Below, one piece after another: positions 6,021 through 15,310 of a DNA stretch of 64,000 bases. The stretch comes from Martinezella lusitana. GTDB taxonomy: Bacteria > Pseudomonadota > Alphaproteobacteria > Rhizobiales > Rhizobiaceae. The position numbers and the translations under genes were made by a program. The first letter of the stretch is position 1. Each line of letters opens with the position of its first letter. The notes beneath the pieces were generated by a model. That model was given only the letters and a program-made list of their open reading frames with translations, searched no databases and was not told the DNA's origin. The stretch covers positions 248,001 to 312,000 of the forward strand of contig NZ_JACHBG010000001.1 in assembly GCF_014207095.1 (NCBI RefSeq), read 5' to 3'.

Positions 6021-8933
6021 CTAAGCGCGCTTCGTCAGCGGAAAGCGTTCCTTCAACAGGCGGACGACCGAATCCGAACCCATTGGCGGCCCGAAGATGA
6101 AGCTCTGGCCGTAGGTGCAGCCGATCTTGGCGAGTTCCAGCGCATCCTCTTCCGATTCGATACCCTCCGCGACGACGCGCATGTTGAGCTCGCGCGCCAT
6201 CGAGATGACCGAGCGGAGCAGAACGGCCTTCTTGTCGCTCTCGTCGCGCACCATCGCCTTGTCGAGCTTGATCGTGTCGAAGGGGAAGCGGGTGAGATAG
6301 GCTAGCGAGGAATAGCCCGTACCGAAGTCGTCGAGTGCCAGACCGATGCCGGCATCGCGCAGCTTGTCGAGGACGAGGCGGGCCTGCTCCGGATTTTCCA
6401 TCACCTGCGATTCCGTCAGCTCCAGCTTGATCCGGTGCGGATCGCAGTGGGTCTTGGCGAGCAGGGCGCGGATATCGTCGTAAAGCTCGTTGTTGAGCAG
6501 CTGCACGCTGGAAAGGTTGATGGAGACGAACAGCGGCAGGTCGCCGGTCTGTCGTTGCCATGCCTTCAGGTCGTTCGTTGCCTGCTCGAGCGCAAACATG
6601 CCGAGCGGGCCGATGATGTCGGAAGCTTCGGCAATCGGGATGAACTCCGACGGCGGGATATTGCCGCGCTTCGGATGCTCCCAGCGCATCAGCGCTTCGA
6701 AACCTGCGACTTCCGCATCTTCCAGCCGAACGATGGGCTGATAGACGAGCGAAAGCTCCTTGCGCTCTACCGCCCGGCGCAGGTCGGTTTCGAGCTGCAG
6801 CCGATCGGTTCCAAAGCTGCGGAACGCAGGCTGGAAAGGCTCTACGCGATTGCCGCCGGCGCGCTTGGCGCGATACATGGCAAGTTCGGCGTCGCTGAGC
6901 ATGCCGGCTGCATTTTCCTGCTGGTCGACCCAGGACGTCAGGCCGACCGATGCCGTCAGAATGATCTCGCGGTTGGCGAAATTGATCGGCACCATGATCG
7001 CCTTGCTGATCGCATCGGCAAAGTCTGCGACCTTGGCGGGATCGCGTTCGGAAACGAGGATGAGGCCGAACTGGTCGCCGGAAAGGCGCGCCAGCGTATC
7101 CTGCGGCTTCATCAGGCGGCGGAGACGCCGGGTCAGCGCGATCAGAATATTATCGCCCGCAGCAAAGCCAAGCGTGTCGTTGACGAGCTTATAGCGGTCG
7201 ATGTCGATCACCATGACTGTCGGACGCAGCTGATTGCCATCCGAGGCGAGCGTCAGGACGGACTGCAGGCGGTCGAGGAAGACCTGACGGTTCGGCAATC
7301 CGGTGAGATTGTCATGCACTGCGTCATGCAGCAGCCGCTCGATCGAATTCTTCTGCTCGGTGATATCGACGATGGTGCCGACGCAGCGAATGATTTCGCC
7401 ATTAGAGCCGAGCACCGGCCGGGCGCGGATCGATAGCCAATGGAAGTGTCCATCCTCCGCGCGAATGCGGAACTCGTGGTTCAGCCGGCCGCGCCGATGT
7501 TCCAGCAGCACGTCGAGCGTCGCACGAAAGCGGTCGCGATCGTCGGGATGCAGTCGCGGCAGCCAGTTGCGGGCCGCGCCGTGCATGCTGCCGGGCGAAA
7601 GGCCGAGCTTCATCGAGATGTCTGGTGTCGTGACCACGCGGTCGCGCGCCACGTCCCAGTCCCAGACGGTATCGCCGGAACCGGTGAGCGCAAGGGACTG
7701 CCGCTCCAGATCCGAGAACAGACCCTGCTGGAAGGCACCGCCGGCAAAGGCATGCTGCATGACGGTGAAGCCGATCAGCAGGACGATGAGCACGAGGCCG
7801 CCGCCGAGTGCCGGCTGGATGATGTCGTTGTCGAGCTTGCCCATGACAGTCATCCAGGCCCCGAACAGCCAGACGAGGATCAGCGCCCAGGCTGGTACGA
7901 GCAGGATGGCGCGGTCATAACGGCTGAAGCCGAGATAAATGATCAGCAGCAGGCCGGCCGTTGCCGTCAGCGCCAGCGACAGCCGCGCAATGCCGGCCGC
8001 AATAGACGGATCGTAGATCGCGACACCGAAGAGCAGGGCAAGGCCAAGCACCCAGGCGAGCGTCACATAGCCGAGATGTGCGTGCCAGCGATTGAGATTG
8101 AGATAGGTGAAGAGGAAGATCACCAAACTCGACGCGAGCGCCACCTCGGCACAGGCACGCCATATTCGCTGGTCGCTGGAGGTGATGCTGATGAGCTTGC
8201 CGAGGAAGCCGAAGTCCACGCAGATATAGCCGAGCACCGCCCAGGCGAGTGCCGCCGTCGCCGGCAGCATCGATGTGCCCTTGACCACGAAAAGAATGGT
8301 CAGGAACACTGCCAGCAGACCGGCAATGCCAAGCACGATGCCGCGATAGAGCGTAAAGGCGTTGACCGTATCCTTGTAGGCGTTGGGTTCCCACAGATAG
8401 AGCTGCGGCAAATTGGGAGATGAAAGTTCGGCAACGAAGGTAACGACCGCGCCGGGGTTCAGCGTAATGCGGAAAACGTCCGCTTCGTCGCTTGGCTGCC
8501 GGTCGAGTGCAAAGCCTTCGCTGGGCGTGATCGCCACGATGCGTTGCGAGCCCAGATCGGGCCAGAAGACCTTCGAATTCACCAGACGGAAATGCGGAGC
8601 GACGATGACGCGCTCAAGCTGTTCTTCCGAGACGTTGGCGAGCGCGAAAACCGCCCAGTCGCCCTGATGGTTTGGCGAGGAGGAACGAACCTCGATGCGC
8701 CGCCTGATGCCGTCCGTGCCGGCGGCCGTCGAAACCTGAAAGGCCTCGCCCTGGTTGGTGTAGATCTCGGTGGTTGCCGTCAGGTCGAGCGCGGTGTCGT
8801 CGCGCGAGATTTTCACGGGCTCGGCCGCGTGCGCCACTCCGGCGACCAGCAGCAACATGGTGACTGCAAGCGCTGCGATAACAGCGCATAGCCGCCCGGC
8901 CATCGGCCTCGTCTGCATCATTCCGGCGATCAT
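6021..8933 (-). CDS. 7TM-PAS-GGDEF-EAL cyclic-di-GMP signalling protein
   Basis: About 970 residues. Order: signal/anchor helix, a periplasmic sensory region (about residues 40-190), seven transmembrane helices (about 200-405, 7TMR-DISM style), a PAS domain (HFHWLSIRARPVLG), a GGDEF domain and an EAL domain. The GGDEF signature is SGDQF, so cyclase activity is doubtful. The EAL domain keeps EALMRW, SINLSSVQ, LELTES, DDFGTGYSS, IKLDK and VAEGIES, so c-di-GMP phosphodiesterase activity is expected. The ATG at 8933 overlaps the upstream acetyltransferase stop (ATGA), favouring it over a longer start at 9002. It is the last gene of the thrC-peptidase-acetyltransferase run. Confidence 0.9.
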   Translation of the reverse strand: MIAGMMQTRPMAGRLCAVIAALAVTMLLLVAGVAHAAEPVKISRDDTALDLTATTEIYTNQGEAFQVSTAAGTDGIRRRIEVRSSSPNHQGDWAVFALANVSEEQLERVIVAPHFRLVNSKVFWPDLGSQRIVAITPSEGFALDRQPSDEADVFRITLNPGAVVTFVAELSSPNLPQLYLWEPNAYKDTVNAFTLYRGIVLGIAGLLAVFLTILFVVKGTSMLPATAALAWAVLGYICVDFGFLGKLISITSSDQRIWRACAEVALASSLVIFLFTYLNLNRWHAHLGYVTLAWVLGLALLFGVAIYDPSIAAGIARLSLALTATAGLLLIIYLGFSRYDRAILLVPAWALILVWLFGAWMTVMGKLDNDIIQPALGGGLVLIVLLIGFTVMQHAFAGGAFQQGLFSDLERQSLALTGSGDTVWDWDVARDRVVTTPDISMKLGLSPGSMHGAARNWLPRLHPDDRDRFRATLDVLLEHRRGRLNHEFRIRAEDGHFHWLSIRARPVLGSNGEIIRCVGTIVDITEQKNSIERLLHDAVHDNLTGLPNRQVFLDRLQSVLTLASDGNQLRPTVMVIDIDRYKLVNDTLGFAAGDNILIALTRRLRRLMKPQDTLARLSGDQFGLILVSERDPAKVADFADAISKAIMVPINFANREIILTASVGLTSWVDQQENAAGMLSDAELAMYRAKRAGGNRVEPFQPAFRSFGTDRLQLETDLRRAVERKELSLVYQPIVRLEDAEVAGFEALMRWEHPKRGNIPPSEFIPIAEASDIIGPLGMFALEQATNDLKAWQRQTGDLPLFVSINLSSVQLLNNELYDDIRALLAKTHCDPHRIKLELTESQVMENPEQARLVLDKLRDAGIGLALDDFGTGYSSLAYLTRFPFDTIKLDKAMVRDESDKKAVLLRSVISMARELNMRVVAEGIESEEDALELAKIGCTYGQSFIFGPPMGSDSVVRLLKERFPLTKRA

Positions 8934-9544
8934 CGCTGGTCGTAGCTTCGATTCGGGTTGGCATCGGCTGCCAGCCTTGAGAACATCACATGGTCGCGCC
9001 ACTGACCGTTGATTTTGAGATAACCGCGCAAATGACCTTCCCGTTGGAAACCGGCTTTTTCCAAAAGCCGCATGCTACGCTCGTTGTCCGGAATACAGGC
9101 TGCTTCAATACGGTGCAACTCAAGACCGGAAAAGATATAGGGTATAACCAACCGAAGTGCGGCGAACATGTGGCCCTGACCGGAATAGCGCTCGCCCATC
9201 CAATATCCGATCATGCAGCTCTGCGCAGCACCGCGGCGAATATAGCCGATCGTGATGCCTCCAACCAGCGTCATGTTTTCCTTGAGAAAGATGAACAGCG
9301 GGATGGCCTGACCGGAATTATACTCCTGCTTGCCCCTGATGATGCGCGCCCTGTAGGCGCCCTCCGTCAGTTCGTCATGCCGCCATGTCGGCTCCCAGGG
9401 CTCCAGAAAACGCCTGCTTTCGGCCCTGAGCCTATGCCATTGATTGAAGTCGGAGTAGCGCGGCAGGCGCAGCAAATAAGTATCGTCTTCGAGTTCAACC
9501 GCGTCCGGATGACGTGAGAGAAACCGAAAGACAGATTTTTGCAT
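8930..9544 (-). CDS. GNAT N-acetyltransferase, RimJ-type
   Basis: About 204 residues from MQKSVFRFLSRHPDAVELED. The GNAT core is visible: IGYWMGERYSGQGHMFAALR holds the acetyl-CoA loop, and LHRIEAACIPDNERSMRLLEKAGF is the conserved C-terminal segment shared with RimJ/RimL, which acetylate ribosomal-protein N-termini. An alternative ATG at 9577 adds 11 residues; the shorter start has GGGGGAG upstream at slightly long spacing. The stop overlaps the c-di-GMP gene start. The true substrate is unknown. Confidence 0.85.
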   Translation of the reverse strand: MQKSVFRFLSRHPDAVELEDDTYLLRLPRYSDFNQWHRLRAESRRFLEPWEPTWRHDELTEGAYRARIIRGKQEYNSGQAIPLFIFLKENMTLVGGITIGYIRRGAAQSCMIGYWMGERYSGQGHMFAALRLVIPYIFSGLELHRIEAACIPDNERSMRLLEKAGFQREGHLRGYLKINGQWRDHVMFSRLAADANPNRSYDQR

Positions 9545-9594
9545 GCCGCCAAGCACTCCCCCGAGAATTGAACCCATCGGCTTGCGGCGTGCCC

Positions 9595-10893
9595 TTAGCC
9601 GCTAGCGCTTTTCGAGGCAGGCGCCGGCGAAGACAGCGACGTCACGATGTCTTCCATCGGCGCAAGCTGCTCCAGCGGCCCGATCGCCGAAAGCGTCGGT
9701 ACTGTATCGAAGAACAGCCGGCCTGCAAGATCCGTGAGGCGATCAATGGTAATGCCCTGCAGACGCTCAAGCATTTCCTGATTGGGGATCGGGCGGCCGT
9801 AGAGCATCATCTGTCGGGCAACCTGTCCGGCGCGGGCGGCAGGGCTTTCCTGACCCATCAGAAGCTGGGCGCGAATCTGGGCGCGGGCGCGCTCGATTTC
9901 CTGCTGCTGAATGTCGTGTGACGACTTGCGCAGCTCGTTGACGATGACGGGCAGAAGTTCCGGCAGGTTCTCGCCGCCGGTCGCGGCATGGATGCCGAAG
10001 ATGCCGGTATCTGAGAAACCCCAATGGAAGGCATAGACCGAATAGCAAAGGCCGCGGAATTCGCGCACTTCCTGGAAGAGGCGCGAGGACATGCCGCCGC
10101 CGAGAATATTGGCGAGGATCTGCGAACAGTAGAAGTCGCGCGTATGATAGGCGCGTCCTTCGAAGCCGAGCAGGATCTGCGCGTCCATCAGATCGCGCGT
10201 TTCGCGAATATTGCCGCCGATATAGCGGGCAGGCTCGATAACGGGCGGAGCGGACGGTTTGGTCGGCAGGCTGGAGAAGCGCTCCTCGACCTGTCGCACG
10301 AAGCTTTCATGATCGACCGCGCCGGCTGCGACGACGAACATGCGGTCGGTCGTATAGTTGCGATCCAGGTAATGACGAATCTGTGCCGGCGAGAAGGAAA
10401 CGACGGTTTCGGGCGTGCCGAGAATGGCCCGCCCCAGCGTCTGGCCGCGATAGGCGACCTCGGAAAACTTGTCGAAGACCACGTCGTCGGGCGTGTCGTT
10501 CGCCGCATTGATTTCCTGCAGGATGACCTGTTTTTCGCGCGCCAGCTCTTCTTCGTCGAAGGCGGATTCTGTCAGGATGTCGGCAAGGATGTCGACCGCG
10601 AGCGGCACATGATCCTTGAGAACTCGTGCATAGTAGGAGGTGGTTTCGGTGGATGTGGCGGCATTGACTTCGCCGCCGACATTTTCGATTTCCTCGGCGA
10701 TCTGGCGGGCGCTGCGCCGCGCCGTGCCCTTGAACGCCATATGCTCGAGCAGATGGGCGATCCCGTGTTCTGCCTCGGTCTCATTACGCGAGCCCGATTT
10801 GATCCAAACGCCGAGCGCCACGCTTTCGAGGTGTGGCATCGATTGGGTCGCTACTGTCAGCCCGGACGCGAGCCGGGTGCACTCCACTGTCAT
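9595..10893 (-). CDS. M16 family zinc peptidase (processing-peptidase-like)
   Basis: A 432-residue pitrilysin/MPP-family protein with the inverted zinc motif HLLEH at residues 47-51, within GIAHLLEHMAFKGT, and a downstream glutamate region ENVGGEVNAATSTETTSYYA. The C-terminal half has the glycine-rich flap ANILGGGMSSRLFQEVRE. Bacterial homologues resemble the beta subunit of mitochondrial processing peptidase. It lies 20 bp downstream of thrC, the common arrangement in alphaproteobacteria, and is probably cotranscribed. The catalytic residues appear intact. Confidence 0.93.
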   Translation of the reverse strand: MTVECTRLASGLTVATQSMPHLESVALGVWIKSGSRNETEAEHGIAHLLEHMAFKGTARRSARQIAEEIENVGGEVNAATSTETTSYYARVLKDHVPLAVDILADILTESAFDEEELAREKQVILQEINAANDTPDDVVFDKFSEVAYRGQTLGRAILGTPETVVSFSPAQIRHYLDRNYTTDRMFVVAAGAVDHESFVRQVEERFSSLPTKPSAPPVIEPARYIGGNIRETRDLMDAQILLGFEGRAYHTRDFYCSQILANILGGGMSSRLFQEVREFRGLCYSVYAFHWGFSDTGIFGIHAATGGENLPELLPVIVNELRKSSHDIQQQEIERARAQIRAQLLMGQESPAARAGQVARQMMLYGRPIPNQEMLERLQGITIDRLTDLAGRLFFDTVPTLSAIGPLEQLAPMEDIVTSLSSPAPASKSASG

Positions 10894-10913
10894 CGCTTGT
10901 CTTTCCGCGTCTG

Positions 10914-12311
10914 TTATTCGCCGGCCCGGGTGTGCTTGCCGATAAAGCTCTCAACGGCCTTAAGCTCCGGATCGAGAACCTCGAAACGCTCCTCCCTGGT
11001 CATCAGACCAGCAAGCCACGTCGGAAGCGCTGGGTCAATACCGGATGCGGATTTTACTGCTGCGGGGAATTTCGCTGGATGGGCAGTGGCAAGCGTCACC
11101 ATCGGGCTCGTCGGACGCTCGTTCTTTTCCGCGACGAAGACGCCGATTGCCGTATGGGGATCGAGCAGATAGCCGGTATCGGCGAGGGTCTTGCGGATGG
11201 TTTCGGCCACCTGCTTCTCGCTGGCGCGGCCGGCCCGGAAATCTTTCTTGATGAACTTCAGGGCCTCTTCGCTGATCGAAAAGCCGTTGGACTGTTTCAG
11301 GCTTTCCATGGCGGCCCGCACCTTGGAGGCATCGCGTCCGTTGGCTTCGAACAGCAACCGCTCGAAGTTGGAGGAAATCTGGATATCCATCGAGGGCGAT
11401 GTCGTTGCCTTGACTTCGCGCATTTCATAGCGGCCGGTCTTCAGCATGCGCGCAAGGATATCGTTTTCGTTGGTAGCGATGATCAGCCGCTCGATCGGCA
11501 GGCCCATGCGCTTGGCAACGTAGCCGGCAAAGATATCTCCGAAATTGCCCGTCGGCACCGTGAAGGAAATTTTCCGATCCGGGCCGCCGAGGGCAACCGC
11601 CGTCGTGAAATAATAGACCACCTGCGCCATAATTCGCGCCCAGTTGATCGAGTTGACACCGGAGAGCCTGACCTTGTTGCGGAAGGCCTCATCGTTGAAC
11701 ATGGCTTTGACGAGGTTCTGGCAATCGTCGAAGTTGCCCTTCACTGCAAGCGCATGGACGTTGGCCTCGGTCGAGGTGGTCATCTGCCGCTGCTGTACCG
11801 GCGAAACCTTGCCGTGCGGGAAGAGAATGAAGACATCGGTCCGTTCGCGCCCGGCAAATGCATCGATTGCGGCGCCGCCGGTGTCTCCCGATGTCGCGCC
11901 GACGATGGTCGCCCGCTGGCTGCGCTTCTCAAGCGCATAGTCCATCAGGCGTGCCAGCAACTGCATGGCGACATCCTTGAAGGCGAGCGTCGTGCCGTGG
12001 AAGAGCTCCATGACGAAGCTGTTCGGGCCAGTCTGGACAAGCGGCGTCACGGCCGGATGCCGGAAGGTGGCGTAGGCGTCGTCGATCATGCCGCGGAATA
12101 CGTCGGCGGGGATCTCGCCATTGGTGAAGGGCGAAAGCACTGCAAAAGCGATGTCCTGATAGCTCTTGCCGCGGAAAGCCCGGATTTCTTTTTTCGTCAG
12201 GGTCGGCCATTCACGGGGAACATAGAGCCCGCCGTCACGGGCAAGGCCAGCCAGGAGAGCGTCGCAGAAGCCAAGGGCAGGGGCTTCTCCCCGCGTTGAA
12301 ATATAGTCCAC
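10914..12311 (-). CDS. thrC: Threonine synthase
   Basis: A 465-residue PLP enzyme converting O-phosphohomoserine to threonine. It has the N-terminal STRGEAPALGFCDALLAGLA, the PLP lysine in HGTTLAFKDVAMQ, and the phosphate loop GATSGDTGGAAI. Length matches the long, fungal/proteobacterial-type threonine synthase. The start is GTG at 12311, preceded by AAAGGA at 9-nt spacing. It is the first gene of a leftward run with the M16 peptidase, an acetyltransferase and a c-di-GMP protein. Confidence 0.96.
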   Translation of the reverse strand: MDYISTRGEAPALGFCDALLAGLARDGGLYVPREWPTLTKKEIRAFRGKSYQDIAFAVLSPFTNGEIPADVFRGMIDDAYATFRHPAVTPLVQTGPNSFVMELFHGTTLAFKDVAMQLLARLMDYALEKRSQRATIVGATSGDTGGAAIDAFAGRERTDVFILFPHGKVSPVQQRQMTTSTEANVHALAVKGNFDDCQNLVKAMFNDEAFRNKVRLSGVNSINWARIMAQVVYYFTTAVALGGPDRKISFTVPTGNFGDIFAGYVAKRMGLPIERLIIATNENDILARMLKTGRYEMREVKATTSPSMDIQISSNFERLLFEANGRDASKVRAAMESLKQSNGFSISEEALKFIKKDFRAGRASEKQVAETIRKTLADTGYLLDPHTAIGVFVAEKNERPTSPMVTLATAHPAKFPAAVKSASGIDPALPTWLAGLMTREERFEVLDPELKAVESFIGKHTRAGE

Positions 12312-12625
12312 GGTCTAGGATTCCTTTGGTCGCAAAATTGCCTGAGTGATCGGTTGAGAGAGTAGAGGAACGAAACGGTGCCGGCCTGTCTTTTTGCGCC
12401 GGATCAGCCCCGTGGTTTTCGCGTTTGCACAAGACGTGTGGGATTGGCGCCCGTTGGCGGCGGTTTATGCCGATCTGTCGATCTCGAAAAGTGAGCCAAA
12501 ACGGTGTCTACCCAATCGATTTTTCACTGCGCCGCTGGTATAGACCATCGCCAAGTGTCATAAAAGTCCCGTTTGGCGGGCTGCAGGCCGATAATTATGA
12601 AATATATGGAGAGGGTGGAATTATA
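12312..12625. other. Divergent intergenic region thrC / lipoprotein gene
   Basis: A 314-bp gap carrying the promoters of both divergent genes. No tRNA, riboswitch fold or persuasive short gene was seen. An in-frame upstream extension of the lipoprotein gene begins at 12425 but has no signal-peptide logic. Confidence 0.5.
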
Positions 12626-13246
12626 GTGTTTGGCAAGGTTTCGCGTCGTCTTTTCTCCGCTTCGCTTCTGGCATTGCTGACCGGTTGCAGTACCCTCGGC
12701 ATCGGCGGCAGCAGTGATAAACAGCCTGCAACCGATGTTACCGTCGCGCCGCAGGCGGGCGCTGCGAGTGCTGCCCCCACAAGCGCTGGCGGCTATGTCG
12801 TCGGCAAGTGCCCTCAGGCCGTCATTCGCGATGAGGACTCCGTTTACAAGGTATACGCCAAGGGCGCCAAGGACGATGCAAGCAAGCTGGCCTATCAGGC
12901 CTCGCTCGCACAGGCCACGCGCCAATGCAGCTCCGACGGCACCAGCCTCGGCATTCAGGTTGTCGCACAGGGGCGTCTGGTCGCCGGTCCAATGGGTAGC
13001 TCCGGCAAGGTGACACTGCCGATCAACGTCGCCGTCATGGACAATGATAAGGCGCTTTATAAAAAGACCATTAACTTCGTCGCGGAGATCCCGCCGGGCG
13101 AAAGTACGGCGCAGTTCCTGTTCACGAACAACGATATCCAGGTCGCCGGCGGTTCCGGCGGCTTCACGATCGTTCAGATCGGTTTCGATCAAGGTCCGCA
13201 GAAGCCCGTAAAGGGTGACAGGCCGGTGCGTAAAAAGCGCCACTAA
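12626..13246 (+). CDS. Conserved lipoprotein of unknown function
   Basis: A 206-residue protein. The GTG at 12626, preceded by GGAGAGG, gives a textbook lipoprotein signal (FGKVSRRLFSASLLALLTGC) with the lipidated cysteine near residue 21. A linker rich in A, P, T and S follows, then a folded domain with ESTAQFLFTNNDIQ and a basic tail (VKGDRPVRKKRH). No enzymatic motif was recognised. A strong terminator follows, so it is a single-gene transcript. The subcellular location is inferred from the lipobox; the function is unknown. Confidence 0.8.
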   Translation: MFGKVSRRLFSASLLALLTGCSTLGIGGSSDKQPATDVTVAPQAGAASAAPTSAGGYVVGKCPQAVIRDEDSVYKVYAKGAKDDASKLAYQASLAQATRQCSSDGTSLGIQVVAQGRLVAGPMGSSGKVTLPINVAVMDNDKALYKKTINFVAEIPPGESTAQFLFTNNDIQVAGGSGGFTIVQIGFDQGPQKPVKGDRPVRKKRH

Positions 13247-13296
13247 GGCATTCGATCGCGGCGCCGGCCTGGCGCTGCGAGACCACTGCGATTTGA

Positions 13297-13336
13297 AAAG
13301 AAAAGGCCCGCCGATCGATCGGCGGGCCTTTTCTTT
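13297..13336 (+). terminator. Intrinsic terminator after the lipoprotein gene
   Basis: A perfect 40-bp palindrome centred on CCGATCGATCGG, with arms AAAGAAAAGGCCCGCCGATC and its complement. The GC-rich core is followed by a T-rich run on the plus strand and by T on the other strand too. It lies about 50 bp after the lipoprotein stop and probably acts in both directions. Confidence 0.85.
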
Positions 13337-13361
13337 CATCGGTAATCTCGGCTGTCTTAAA

Positions 13362-13464
13362 GCATGTCGCGCCAAAGCGTGCAGCGGTTTTGCCATAACG
13401 ACATGCGTAAAATCAAAGAGCTAAAGCCCGTGAAGCGAATCTGGAAGATCGCGACGCGCTTTAG
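13362..13464. repeat. Rhizobial intergenic palindromic repeat (copy 1)
   Basis: Two nested inverted repeats: GCATGTCG (13362-13369) with CGACATGC (13399-13406), and CTAAAGC (13421-13427) with GCTTTAG (13458-13464). The text between, AGCGGTTTTGCCATAACGAC, recurs as AGCGG/GGCGGTTTTGC at 42957-42999. Sequences of this type are scattered through Rhizobium genomes. The right end overlaps the stop codon of the HAD gene (TAA, 13461-13463). Confidence 0.7.
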
Positions 13465-14153
13465 AGTACGCCTTCCCATTCAGCGAGTGCCATGACCACG
13501 CTCGGCAGGTCGGCCATGCGGCTGATGACGGTTTCGGCGCCTGCGTCCGTCAGGCGGTCGGCGTGCGAGGGGTAGGTATGCGATGCGCCGGTGAAGCCGA
13601 TGACGCGCATCCCGGCGGCGCGCGCCGCCTGGACGCCGTGGATCGAATCTTCAACGACGATCGTGCTGGCGGGGCTGACATTCATCTGCTTGGCGCCATG
13701 CAGGAAAATATCCGGCTTGGGCTTCACCCGGTCGGCGCCGAGGTCCTTGGCGGAATAGATGTTTGGCGCAAACAGCTTAATGTAGCCGACCTTGGTAAGC
13801 ATCATCTCAAGGCGAGCAGCGCTGGAATTCGAGCAGATGCAACGCGGCATCGGCAGGCGCGACAGCGCAAGCGGTACGCCCTGAATAGCCTGGACATCAT
13901 TGGCGAGCCGCAGGTCCAGCAGCTTTTCCGATTTGTCGAGCAGGGACGCCGAAAGCGGAATGCTGGCTTCGCGCTCGACTTCGAAGAGAATGTTCTGCCA
14001 GGTCATGCCGGCGAAGCGCTCGCCCATTTCCTCGACGCTGATCGGATAGCCTGCATCGGTCAGCAGTTTCGATTCGACTTCCGCCGCGATGATTTCCGAA
14101 TCGACCAGAACGCCGTCGCAGTCGAAGATGATGAGGTCGAAACCATTGCTCAT
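13461..14153 (-). CDS. HAD superfamily phosphatase (subfamily IA)
   Basis: A 230-residue hydrolase with motif I DCDGVLVDSE near residue 9, motif II SNSS, and motif III/IV KPKPDIFLHGAK ... VVEDSIHGVQAARAAGM. The cap-containing IA architecture resembles phosphoglycolate phosphatase or sugar-phosphate phosphatases; the substrate is not assignable. The start MSNGFDLIIFD at 14153 has AAAGGCAG upstream; the frame is open to 14222 without a better site. The stop codon lies inside an intergenic repeat. It is divergent from bioR. Confidence 0.88.
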   Translation of the reverse strand: MSNGFDLIIFDCDGVLVDSEIIAAEVESKLLTDAGYPISVEEMGERFAGMTWQNILFEVEREASIPLSASLLDKSEKLLDLRLANDVQAIQGVPLALSRLPMPRCICSNSSAARLEMMLTKVGYIKLFAPNIYSAKDLGADRVKPKPDIFLHGAKQMNVSPASTIVVEDSIHGVQAARAAGMRVIGFTGASHTYPSHADRLTDAGAETVISRMADLPSVVMALAEWEGVL

Positions 14154-14388
14154 GAAAATTGCTGCCTTTGGTATGGGCTGGGTTTGGTAAGTTCCGGCGA
14201 AAATTCTCGCATCTTGGAACATGCCCTGAAAAACGACCGTCGCGCTTTACACGATGTGTCGACAAAGCTCAACCAATTGGCGGACATGGCTGTACTGCAA
14301 GGATCGAAAGGGTCGAGACCGATTCAAAAGGCTTGATGACGCCAGCTTGCCGCTCGACATCGGGCAAGGCCGTCATTAAGGATCGGTC

Positions 14389-15057
14389 ATGGCCAAAGAG
14401 CACGACGACACCATTGCCAGCCGTATCAGCCGGGTGCTTGCCGACCGCATCATCCGCGGCGAGCTCGCGCCCGATGCGCGCTTGCGGCAGGATCATATCG
14501 CCGAGGAATTCGGCACAAGCCATGTTCCGGTGCGCGAGGCGTTTCGCCGCCTGGAAGCGCAGGGTCTGGCCGTCAATCTGCCGCGTCGCGGTGTTCGCGT
14601 GGCTTCCTTCGATCTGAAAGAGGTGCGGGAAGTCGCCGAAATGCGCGCCGCACTGGAAGGTCTCGCCTTGAGGCACGCGGCGCAGCATCTGACCCCGGCC
14701 ATCCTGGATGCGGCCGAAGAGGCGACCCGGGAAGGGGATGCCGCCTCCGACGTCTATGCGTGGGAGGAGGCCAACCGCCGCTTCCATCGTCTTATCCTGG
14801 CGCCTTCCGATATGGCGCGCCTATTGGCCGCCATCGACGATCTCCACGCCGCCAGCGCCCGCTTTCTGTTCTCGGCATGGCAATCCGGCTGGGAAAAGCG
14901 CACGGATCACGATCATCGCGCTATCCTTGCCGCCTTGCGTCAGGGTCGGGCGGATGAGGCTGCGGCCATCCTGCAAAAGCATGTGCAATGGATCGGTCGT
15001 GCGCCTGTTCGCACAGCCTCCGGCTCCACTCGCGAAGCCTTCGCGATCGTTGGCTAA
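14389..15057 (+). CDS. bioR: BioR, GntR-family repressor of biotin genes
   Basis: A 222-residue FCD-type GntR regulator. The N-terminal winged helix (EFGTSHVPVREAFRRLEAQG, residues about 43-62) is followed by an all-helical FCD domain with AEMRAALEGLALRHAAQ. It sits upstream of bioY, and the gap carries two copies of the BioR box TTATAGATAA. In alphaproteobacteria BioR replaces BirA as the biotin regulator. Those three facts together make the assignment strong. It is predicted to repress bioY and probably other biotin genes elsewhere. Confidence 0.88.
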   Translation: MAKEHDDTIASRISRVLADRIIRGELAPDARLRQDHIAEEFGTSHVPVREAFRRLEAQGLAVNLPRRGVRVASFDLKEVREVAEMRAALEGLALRHAAQHLTPAILDAAEEATREGDAASDVYAWEEANRRFHRLILAPSDMARLLAAIDDLHAASARFLFSAWQSGWEKRTDHDHRAILAALRQGRADEAAAILQKHVQWIGRAPVRTASGSTREAFAIVG

Positions 15058-15067
15058 GATCGGGAAA

Positions 15068-15077
15068 TTATAGATAA
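15068..15077. promoter_or_regulatory. BioR operator 1
   Basis: TTATAGATAA, matching the BioR consensus TTATMKATAA. It starts 11 bp after the bioR stop codon and 270 bp before bioY. It may serve a distal bioY promoter, giving a long 5' leader, or act with operator 2. Confidence 0.75.
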
Positions 15078-15310
15078 TTCTACATTATTGCGCTTGCATG
15101 TCGTCTTCGGATGCGGCGGTGATGGCTCTCCACCTGGGATTGCTAGCGATCGCGCATTGATGGCGTCGCGCCCGAAAATGGCGTCTGGCTCCTCCTCCCT
15201 TACGGAAATCAGTAGCGATCTCGGTGCTTGCGCGCCAGTGAATCAATTTTCCACACCCGTCACTTGCCTGGTTTTGCAAACTCAGACATACAATAGATGG
15301 GAATTAAAAA

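Noticed and set aside
10833..12299. 488-codon plus-strand frame opposite thrC
   Set aside because: Shadow of the thrC reading frame; no recognisable protein pattern.
14222..14336. Possible short plus-strand gene between the HAD gene and bioR (ending SRPIQKA)
   Set aside because: The plausible-looking helical segment has no start codon at its beginning and overlaps the HAD promoter.
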